Of a stretch of DNA of 5,984 bases, positions 1 to 5,432 are shown one piece after another. Location: contig CALKWG010000475.1 in the NCBI GenBank assembly GCA_938004315.1, positions 1 through 5,984 on the forward strand, given 5' to 3'. Under the pieces are notes generated by a model, which worked only from the letters and a program-made list of their open reading frames with translations, searched no databases and was not told the DNA's origin. Both the position numbers and the translations under genes were made by a program. The first letter of the stretch is position 1. Every line of letters begins with the position of its first letter. Origin of the DNA: an uncultured Spirochaetaceae bacterium (lineage in GTDB: Bacteria; Spirochaetota; Spirochaetia; Treponematales; UBA12059).

Positions 1-848
1 GCCGCGACGGGCATCGCGGCGATGAGGACGGGCACGGCGAGCTCGAGGCCCTCAAGGCCGAAGGCGGCGGCCAGGCCGTAGACGATGAGCGGGTGCAGGG
101 CGAGCCGATACGCGGTCGTGAGCCAGATGCGCGGGTTTGCGAAGACCCTGCCCAGCTTGCTTCCGGCGAGGACCGCGCCTATTACCGCCATGGCCAGGGG
201 CGTGGTCGTCTCCCCCAAGAGCTCCATGGCTGAGTACAGGGGCTCGGGGATGCGGATTGAGAGGAGGAAGAGGGCGAAGCCTATGACCGCGGCCAGGACC
301 GCCGGGTTCATGAAGGCCTTGGCCCCCGCGGCTAGGCGCGAGAGGGCAGAGCCCCTCGGCGCGTCGGAGGCTCCGCCTCGCGGGCGGGCGCCGCGTATCA
401 GGACGATGCCCACGGAGAAGGCTAGGATCTGAAACGGTATGTTATAAACCGATACCATGAAGAGGCTTTCGCGCCCGAGTACCGATTGCGCTACCGGGAA
501 GCCCATGAAACCCACGTTCGAGAAGCACATGGCGAAGCGATGCACGCCCCTCTCGGCGGCCGGGGCGCCTCGGTAGAGGGCCGTCAGGCCGTAGGCCAGG
601 GGGAAGGCCGCGCCGTAGACCACCGCGGAGAGCCCCAGCACGCGCATGGCCTGGTCGCGCAATTCGGGGCTGAAGGGTTTCTGCATCGAGATGATCACGA
701 GGGCGGGCAGGGTGAAGTCCAAGAGGAAGCGCGATAGGCTGCGGACGGTTTCGCCCTTGAGTATGCCCAGCTTCCCGGCGGCGAAGCCGGCGAGCATCAT
801 GATGAAGAGGACGAGGCTTTGTCCGACGGAGGGCGGCAGGGCTTCCAT
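1..848 (-). CDS. AEC-family (auxin efflux carrier type) membrane transporter, C-terminus cut by window edge
   Basis: An open frame runs from ATG at 848-846 to the window edge, giving 282 codons with no stop, so the C-terminus lies outside. The protein is hydrophobic. It has a first membrane segment at about residues 9-30, then a 'FTLPALVIISM' stretch (45-55), which matches the conserved lPaL region of AEC carriers. 'CFSNVGFMGFPV' (108-119) matches the family's N-x-G-f-x-G-x-P motif, and further membrane segments lie near 68-90, 130-151, 181-199, 215-228 and 243-264. AEC proteins usually have about 300-320 residues and ten helices in two halves; a polar linker at about 152-177 separates the halves here. 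Known members export or import organic anions such as malate, or auxin in plants; the substrate here is unknown. AAGGA, six bases before the ATG, is a good ribosome site. The start is nine bases after the kinase stop, which points to co-transcription. Confidence 0.88.
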   Translation of the reverse strand, partial: MEALPPSVGQSLVLFIMMLAGFAAGKLGILKGETVRSLSRFLLDFTLPALVIISMQKPFSPELRDQAMRVLGLSAVVYGAAFPLAYGLTALYRGAPAAERGVHRFAMCFSNVGFMGFPVAQSVLGRESLFMVSVYNIPFQILAFSVGIVLIRGARPRGGASDAPRGSALSRLAAGAKAFMNPAVLAAVIGFALFLLSIRIPEPLYSAMELLGETTTPLAMAVIGAVLAGSKLGRVFANPRIWLTTAYRLALHPLIVYGLAAAFGLEGLELAVPVLIAAMPVA

Positions 849-857
849 GTTCGATCC

Positions 858-2282
858 TTAAAGGCTCGGCTTAGCGGCTAGGGCGTTCTCCAAGGCTAGG
901 CGCCACCGGCCGTAGCCCGCTTCATAGACGGCGGCCGCCTCGGCGCTCGGCTCGAAGCGCCTTCGGCATCGTACCATAGAAGCCGAGGCCTCGGCGACGC
1001 TCGCGTAGTCGCCCAAGGCGACGGCGGCGGCGCAGGCGTCGCCCAAGGTTTCGGCCTCCGGGGTTTCGGGCAGCTCGACGGCTAGGCCGAGGGCGTCGGC
1101 CTTGAGTTGGCAGAGCGCGTCGTTCCTGGCAGCGCCGCCGGTACAGCGGATGAGCGCGGGCGCTTCGTCGCCCTCGGCCATGACGCTTAAAGCGAGCTTG
1201 AGGCCGTAGACGATGCCTTCGACGGCGGCGCGCGCCAGTTCGCGCCGCCCGTGCGTTAGACCTATGCCGACGAAGCCGCCGCGGAGGCCCGGCGCCCAAA
1301 GCGGCGCTCGCTCGCCGGCCAGGTACGGGAGGAAGAGGGCGCCCCCGGCGCCCGGGGCTGCCGCCTGGAAGTCTTGGTACAGGCTGTCCCCGCCTAAGCC
1401 CGAGTAGCCGGCGAGCTTGGAGAACCATTCCAGGGCCTTGCCGCTCGTCGATACGCCCCCTGAGAGGTTCCACCGCCCCGACGCGGCGTGGGGTAGGGAG
1501 AAGAGGCGGCCGTCCTTGAACGGCGCGCGCGCGCAGAGGTTCAAGGCCTCGGAGCTGCCCGAGCGGTCGCAGACTATGCCCGGTATCATAGAGGCGCTGC
1601 CTACGAGCGTGGCCAGGAAGTCAGGATAGCCCGCCGCTATCGGCGTGCCCGGTTTTAAGCCGAAGCGCTCGGCGGCCGCCCGGCTTACGCCGCCGATGGG
1701 CGAACATGGGCGGACGTAGGGGGGGAACAGCCCTCGGTCTAGGCCCATGGCGTCGGCGGCGCTTAGGTCCCAAATATACGGTTCATAATAGTCGTCGGGT
1801 AGGTATGAGACGGGCTCGGCGCCGAGCCGGTGGGCCAGGTACTCGGGGCCTGAGAAGAATAGGCTAGGCGGCGCGTCGGGGCGTCGCTCGAGCTCGGCTA
1901 GGGCCTTGGCCAAGTAGAAAGCCGGGTCTATCGTGCGGCCGACCTTGGCGCCGATGCGCTCGGCCTGCGGGGCGGCTCGCCTATCCATCCACGATATGGC
2001 CATACCGAGGGCGCGGCCGTCGGCGCCGCAGGCGACCAGGGTAGGGCCGTTGCCGCTCAGGGCCAGGGCGCGTATTTCGGCCGCGGGACTTCGGGATTGG
2101 GCGAGCGCCTGCGCCAGGGACTCGCCGAGAGCCCGTTCCCACTCGGCGGTATCGGCCAGGGCGGCGCCCGAAGCGTCGTGATACAGGCCGACGGGAGCCC
2201 AGCCCAGGCCCAGCCTGGCGCCGGATTCGTCGAACAAGGCGCATTTAAGGCTGGAGCTTCCGAGGTCTATGCCGCAATACAC
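858..2282 (-). CDS. FGGY-family carbohydrate kinase (xylulokinase-like, substrate unassigned)
   Basis: This 474-residue protein has the usual FGGY kinase length and architecture: two actin-like ATPase domains that transfer phosphate from ATP to a sugar or polyol in the cytoplasm. The N-terminal phosphate loop is 'GIDLGSSSLK' (4-13). 'SWMDRRA' (97-103) matches the W-x-D-x-R region. The likely catalytic base is D221 in 'AGYPDF'. 'DRSGSSE' (239-245) is the domain-2 phosphate loop. 'GERAPLWAP..RGGFVGIGLTH' (323-344) is the second FGGY signature, and 'GGAARND' (382-388) is the adenosine motif. The closest general resemblance is to xylulokinase. However, the sugar-side motif that reads SGQMHG in E. 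coli XylB is 'SGNGPT' (76-81), so xylulose is not assured. Translation starts at GTG (2282-2280), one base after the MerR stop codon, with AGGGGGG just upstream inside the MerR end. No isomerase or epimerase is present to reveal the pathway. Confidence 0.92.
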   Translation of the reverse strand: MYCGIDLGSSSLKCALFDESGARLGLGWAPVGLYHDASGAALADTAEWERALGESLAQALAQSRSPAAEIRALALSGNGPTLVACGADGRALGMAISWMDRRAAPQAERIGAKVGRTIDPAFYLAKALAELERRPDAPPSLFFSGPEYLAHRLGAEPVSYLPDDYYEPYIWDLSAADAMGLDRGLFPPYVRPCSPIGGVSRAAAERFGLKPGTPIAAGYPDFLATLVGSASMIPGIVCDRSGSSEALNLCARAPFKDGRLFSLPHAASGRWNLSGGVSTSGKALEWFSKLAGYSGLGGDSLYQDFQAAAPGAGGALFLPYLAGERAPLWAPGLRGGFVGIGLTHGRRELARAAVEGIVYGLKLALSVMAEGDEAPALIRCTGGAARNDALCQLKADALGLAVELPETPEAETLGDACAAAVALGDYASVAEASASMVRCRRRFEPSAEAAAVYEAGYGRWRLALENALAAKPSL

Positions 2283-2283
2283 C

Positions 2284-2748
2284 CTAGGCCCCCCTGGTGA
2301 CCAGCGACCGTACGTCGCAGCGCTCCGCCCAGCGGCAGGCGGCGCAGGCGGCGCCCGGGCAGCCGAAGAAGTCCTCTACCCGATCCAGCTGCTCGATATG
2401 CCACGATAGGTCGTCTATGTACGCGTCGAGCGCCTCGCGCCTCTTCTTAGCCTCTTCGAGCCTGCTCCGGTATTTCTGGGCGAGGCTGGCGCGTACCGCG
2501 GCGCCGCTGCGGTCCAGGCGGGCCAGTTCGAAGAGCTCCCGTATCTCGGCCAGGGTCAGGCCGTAATCCTTGAGCTGCTGTATGCGCTTTAAGCGTATGA
2601 CGTTGCGCTCCGAGTATCGGCGATGCTCCGGGCCGTCGCGGTCGTCGGATTCTAAGAGGCCGAGTTCTTCGTAGTATCGAATAGCCCGGGTCGTCACGCC
2701 GAACATCCTGGCTAAGTCGCCTATCTTGTGGGTAGCCTCGTCGCTCAT
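2284..2748 (-). CDS. MerR-family transcriptional regulator with a C-terminal four-cysteine cluster
   Basis: This 154-residue cytoplasmic DNA-binding protein has an N-terminal winged helix-turn-helix typical of MerR proteins: 'IGDLARMFGVTTRAIRYYEE' (9-28), followed by 'LGLL' and the wing 'HRRYSERNVIRLKRI' (42-56). A charged helix at about 88-125 should form the antiparallel dimer coiled coil. The tail carries C130, C135, C138 and C144, spaced C-x4-C-x2-C-x5-C. That resembles, but does not match, the [2Fe-2S] cluster of SoxR (C-x2-C-x-C-x5-C), so metal, Fe-S or thiol sensing is possible. ATG at 2748-2746 has AAAGG eight bases upstream. It is the first gene of a minus-strand operon with the kinase and AEC carrier and is divergent from the BMP importer, an arrangement typical of a local regulator. 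Its inducer is unknown; a sugar or metabolite of the pathway is the other main option. Confidence 0.93.
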   Translation of the reverse strand: MSDEATHKIGDLARMFGVTTRAIRYYEELGLLESDDRDGPEHRRYSERNVIRLKRIQQLKDYGLTLAEIRELFELARLDRSGAAVRASLAQKYRSRLEEAKKRREALDAYIDDLSWHIEQLDRVEDFFGCPGAACAACRWAERCDVRSLVTRGA

Positions 2749-2756
2749 CGAATTGA

Positions 2757-2779
2757 CCTTTAACGTAAGCTTTTATAGG
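2757..2779. promoter_or_regulatory. Candidate MerR-type operator (imperfect inverted repeat)
   Basis: CCTTTAA at 2757-2763 and TTATAGG at 2773-2779 are inverted repeats matching at 6 of 7 positions around a nine-base centre. The 23-bp span fits the dyads bound by MerR dimers. It lies 9-31 bases before the MerR start and covers both its AAAGG ribosome site and a TATAAA box on the minus strand, so binding there would be expected to control the regulator's own operon. AT-rich sequence stands out here against the GC-rich background. Seen directly: the repeat. Inferred: its role. Confidence 0.4.
2772..2777 (-). promoter_or_regulatory. Possible -10 box for the MerR-kinase-AEC operon
   Basis: TATAAA on the minus strand would place the transcript start near 2765 and give a leader of about 17 bases that still contains the AAAGG ribosome site. 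No good -35 hexamer is visible 16-19 bases further upstream, which would suit an activator-dependent promoter but also weakens the call. Confidence 0.3.
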
Positions 2780-2819
2780 CGGCAGATTGTTGCGCTGGCC
2801 GCCGCCCGGTACGCCTCAG

Positions 2820-2825
2820 TATACT
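2820..2825 (+). promoter_or_regulatory. Possible -10 box for the BMP importer operon
   Basis: TATACT (5 of 6 to TATAAT), inside the palindrome AGTATACT at 2818-2825, is the best -10 match facing the importer genes. It predicts a start near 2832 and a leader of about 60 bases. The region 17-20 bases upstream is GC-rich with no recognisable -35 box, so this is a weak call. Confidence 0.35.
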
Positions 2826-2852
2826 CGCCATCGGAATCGATGAAAAGCCGAG

Positions 2853-2873
2853 CCGCGCGCCTATGAAGCGCGG
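2853..2873 (+). other. Small leader hairpin before the BMP gene
   Basis: CCGCGC (2853-2858) pairs perfectly with GCGCGG (2868-2873) around a nine-base loop. It sits six bases ahead of the GGGAGG ribosome site of the lipoprotein gene. With no T-run it is not a terminator. It could tune translation or mRNA stability, or be chance in GC-rich DNA. Confidence 0.3.
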
Positions 2874-2893
2874 ACGGCGGGAGGTTATCGTTT

Positions 2894-3931
2894 ATGAAGA
2901 TACGCATATCGGCCGTCGCGGCCGTCGTCTTTACGGCCGCCCTGGCGCTCGCCGCGTGCGCCAAGCCCGAGGCTTCCGCCTCCGCGCGGCCGGCCAACGC
3001 CCTGTCGGTCGCCGTGTTCGTGCCCGGCGTCGCCTCGGGGAGCCCCATCTACGAACAGCTCGTATCCGGCGCCGAGCGCGCCGCGGCCCAGCTGAGCGGC
3101 GCCAAGGTCAAGGTCATAGAGGGCGGCTTCGACCAGTCCGCCTGGCTCGATAAGCTTAGGGACATCGCCGCGAGCGGCGAATTCGGCCTTATCGTCAGCT
3201 CCAACCCGGCCCTACCCGAGCTCGCCGCCAAGGTAGCGGCCGATTTCCCGGCCCAGCGCTTCTTCATAGCGGACGCGTACCTATCCGGCCACGCGTCTAT
3301 CCATACGGTGCTCTATAACCAGCTCGAGCAAGGCTACGTGGCCGGCTATCTGGCCGGCTTGGTAACCAAGGACCGCCGGCCCTCGGGCGCCCCCGTCGCC
3401 GGCCTCGTGGCGGCCCAGCGCTATCCGACCCTGGATCGGCTTATCCAGCCGGGCTTCGAGGCGGGCCTCAAAGCCGTCGATCCGGCCTTCAGGTTGGAGT
3501 ATCGCGAGGTGGGCAACTGGTACGACGCCAACCGCGCCGCCGAGTTGGCCCGCTCGCTCTATAACGCCGGCGTCGAGGTCATCCTGCCCATAGCCGGCGG
3601 CGCCGGCCAGGGCGTCGTGGCGAGCGCCGCGGAGCTAGGCAAAGCGGTGCTCTGGTTCGACGGTAGCGGCTACGAGCTCGGCCCCAAGGCGGTGGTCGGC
3701 TGCGCGACCCTCGACCAGGACCGCCTGGTCTATGAACGGGTCAAGGCCTTGCTCGAAGGCCGGGAGCTCTACGGAACGGCCGAGGTCGTCGGCGCCGCCG
3801 GCGGCTATATCGGCTTCGATCCGGACGGCGAGGCCTACCGCGCCCTGCCAGAGGCCCTGCGCGAGCGCTTCGAAGCTGCGCTCGTTAAGTTGGCCGCCGG
3901 AGAGCCCGCCTTTACGATCGATAGCTTCTAG
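2894..3931 (+). CDS. BMP-family (PnrA/TmpC-like) substrate-binding lipoprotein of an ABC importer
   Basis: This 345-residue protein starts with a lipoprotein signal: a basic N-terminus, a hydrophobic core at 7-21 and lipobox 'LAAC' with C22 as the lipidated residue. It should therefore be anchored at the membrane and capture substrate outside the cytoplasm. After a short linker the periplasmic-binding fold begins at about residue 37 ('LSVAVFVPG'). 'YNQLEQGYVAGYLAGLV' (141-157) matches the family's eQG-x-LAGylAG motif. 'GFEAGLKAVDP' (187-197) and the 'NAGVEVILPIAGGAGQGV' block (224-241) followed by 'WFDGSG' (254-259) are also typical of BMP proteins. The D-x-SFN motif expected near the N-terminus in nucleoside binders is replaced by 'GVASGSPIYEQL' (45-56). 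Characterised relatives bind purine nucleosides; the ligand here is unproven. Strong ribosome site GGGAGG (2879-2884) lies nine bases before the ATG. The ABC ATPase gene follows after 16 bases. Confidence 0.92.
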   Translation: MKIRISAVAAVVFTAALALAACAKPEASASARPANALSVAVFVPGVASGSPIYEQLVSGAERAAAQLSGAKVKVIEGGFDQSAWLDKLRDIAASGEFGLIVSSNPALPELAAKVAADFPAQRFFIADAYLSGHASIHTVLYNQLEQGYVAGYLAGLVTKDRRPSGAPVAGLVAAQRYPTLDRLIQPGFEAGLKAVDPAFRLEYREVGNWYDANRAAELARSLYNAGVEVILPIAGGAGQGVVASAAELGKAVLWFDGSGYELGPKAVVGCATLDQDRLVYERVKALLEGRELYGTAEVVGAAGGYIGFDPDGEAYRALPEALRERFEAALVKLAAGEPAFTIDSF

Positions 3932-3947
3932 GCGTATCTTGGACGGG

Positions 3948-5432
3948 ATGGAGCTCCTTCGCCTGTCGGGCATCGTCAAGTCCTTCTCGTCCAACGCGGT
4001 CCGCGCCCTCGACGGCGCGGACTTCGACCTAAAGAGCGGCGAAGTGCATGCCCTCGTCGGCGAGAACGGCGCGGGCAAGTCGACCCTGGCCAAGGTGGCC
4101 TGCGGCCTCCTTATCCCCGACGCGGGGACTATAGCCGTGCGGGGGAGCGCCGCCGCCTTCCGGAGCCACCGGGACGCCGAACGAGCCGGCATAGGGCTCG
4201 TACCCCAGTATTCGATGCTGGCGCCCGGCCTGACCGTGGCTGAGAACCTGGCCTTGGGTCACGAGCCCCGCCGCTTCGGCGCCTTCTTCGACCGGCGCAA
4301 GGCCGAGTACGACGCGGCCATGCTAGCCGATCGCTACGGCTTCGCGGTCGACCCTCGCGCCGTCGTCGCCTCGCTCGGCCCGGCCGAGCGGCGGGAAGCC
4401 GAGATCCTCAGGGCTATGGCCCGCGGCGCCGACGTACTCATCCTGGACGAGCCTACGAGCATCCTCAGCGAGGAGGAGGCCCGCGCCCTCTTCGCCCTTA
4501 TAGGCAGGCTTAAGGCCGCCGGGGCCGGCGTCGTCTATATCTCCCACCGCGCTAAGGAGATCCTCGACCTGGCCGATCGGGTGAGCGTATTGCGTAACGG
4601 CCGCTCCGTAGCCAGCGTCGACGCGGCCAGCCTGGACGAATGTTCGCTGGCGGAGCTGATCATCCCGACCGGTGCCTGCCGCGCCGATAGGCGAGGCGAG
4701 ACGAAGCCCGGCGAACCGGTCCTGGAACTGCGCGGCGCCCGCCTCGGCCCCGACCTGGCCGTGGACCTCTGCGTGCGCTCGGGCGAAGCGGTCGGCGTCG
4801 TCGCCCTCGCGGGGAACTACCTAGACGCGCTCGAGGAGCTCGCCTCCGGCCTGCGTCCCGCCGCGCCGGGGACCGCGCTCCTGCTCGGGCGGGATCTGGC
4901 CGCTTGGCCTCCGCACGAGCTTTATCAGAAGGCCATGGCTTACCTGCCCACCGAGCGGGAGTCCCGGGCCCTGTCGATGAGGTCGGCCGTGGAGGATAGC
5001 CTTTTGGCCAAACGCCTCTATTCATATACGCCCCTTTCATATGCGTCGAAACGGCGGCCGCGCGCCGAGGCCCGCGCGCTGGCGGACGGCGTCGGCTTGC
5101 GCGGTCGGCTATCCGGCCCCGCCGAGGCCCTGTCGGGAGGGAATCGTCAGCGTTTGGTCCTGGCGCGCGAGCTCGACGGCGAACCGAAGCTCGTACTGGC
5201 CTGCAACCCGGCCCAGGGCCTGGATCCCGGCGGCCGCTCCCTCGTGATGCGGCGCTTAGCCGAGCTACGGGCCGGCGGCAGCGCGGTCCTCCTCCTGACA
5301 CAGGATCCGGACGACCTGGCCGAGCTGGCCGATCGTTCGTTCGCCCTGTATCGTGGGCGCCTGGCCGAGCTCAAGCCCGAGAGCCTAAACGAGGGGAGCC
5401 TAGCCGGGCACCTGACGGGAGCCCTGCGTTGA
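3948..5432 (+). CDS. Double ABC ATPase of a BMP-type (nucleoside-like) importer
   Basis: This 494-residue cytoplasmic protein carries two ABC domains in tandem, the layout of RbsA and of NupO-type ATPases of BMP importers. Domain 1 has Walker A 'GENGAGKST' (38-46), a Q-loop at Q87, Walker B 'DVLILDEPTS' (162-171) and H-loop H200. Domain 2 has signature 'LSGGNRQR' (395-402) and a D-loop-like 'GLDPGG', but its Walker A region 'VVALAGNYLDAL' (284-295) lacks the lysine and its Walker B reads 'LVLACN'. Domain 1 in turn lacks a normal signature. One ATP site should thus be active and the other degenerate. The ATG at 3948 was chosen because homology begins immediately after it; the frame is open further upstream into the lipoprotein gene. 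No clear ribosome site precedes this ATG, and TTG at 3939 is an alternative start. It lies 16 bases after the lipoprotein stop and overlaps the permease gene. Confidence 0.93.
   Translation: MELLRLSGIVKSFSSNAVRALDGADFDLKSGEVHALVGENGAGKSTLAKVACGLLIPDAGTIAVRGSAAAFRSHRDAERAGIGLVPQYSMLAPGLTVAENLALGHEPRRFGAFFDRRKAEYDAAMLADRYGFAVDPRAVVASLGPAERREAEILRAMARGADVLILDEPTSILSEEEARALFALIGRLKAAGAGVVYISHRAKEILDLADRVSVLRNGRSVASVDAASLDECSLAELIIPTGACRADRRGETKPGEPVLELRGARLGPDLAVDLCVRSGEAVGVVALAGNYLDALEELASGLRPAAPGTALLLGRDLAAWPPHELYQKAMAYLPTERESRALSMRSAVEDSLLAKRLYSYTPLSYASKRRPRAEARALADGVGLRGRLSGPAEALSGGNRQRLVLARELDGEPKLVLACNPAQGLDPGGRSLVMRRLAELRAGGSAVLLLTQDPDDLAELADRSFALYRGRLAELKPESLNEGSLAGHLTGALR
5417..5421 (+). 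promoter_or_regulatory. Ribosome binding site deciding the TTG start of the permease
   Basis: GGGAG lies seven bases before TTG at 5429, inside the end of the ATPase gene. It supports TTG, rather than internal ATG codons that would cut off the first membrane helix, as the permease start. Confidence 0.65.

Noticed and set aside
85..432. Plus-strand frame of 115 codons at the left end
   Set aside because: It is antisense to the AEC carrier, whose frame is open throughout and has family motifs and membrane helices.
922..1473. Minus-strand frame of 183 codons inside the kinase gene
   Set aside because: It is an Arg-rich alternate frame of the kinase, which itself carries all FGGY motifs.
2753..2758. 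TTGACC as a -35 box facing the importer
   Set aside because: The only AT-rich -10 candidate near it (TATAGG at 2774) is 15 bases away, too close, and both elements are better explained by the inverted repeat in front of the MerR gene.
2778..2803. GGCGGC...GCCGCC inverted repeat as a second operator or terminator
   Set aside because: Six-base GC repeats are expected by chance at this composition, and there is no T-run or symmetry with promoter elements.
2773..3048. Minus-strand frame of 91 codons covering the divergent control region
   Set aside because: It is antisense to the lipoprotein signal peptide, would fill the only regulatory gap and has an Ala-rich sequence with no recognisable family.
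3732..3947. Upstream extension of the ABC ATPase frame by 72 codons
   Set aside because: It overlaps the end of the lipoprotein gene in another frame and its translation resembles no ABC sequence; the domain begins at the ATG at 3948.
3635..4192. Minus-strand frame of 185 codons across the lipoprotein-ATPase junction
   Set aside because: It is antisense to two recognised genes and has no domain or convincing ribosome site.
4660..5301. Long minus-strand open frame (213 codons), very rich in Arg, Gly and Pro
   Set aside because: It lies fully antisense to well-supported ABC ATPase sequence, has low-complexity composition typical of GC-rich shadow frames and shows no recognisable domain.
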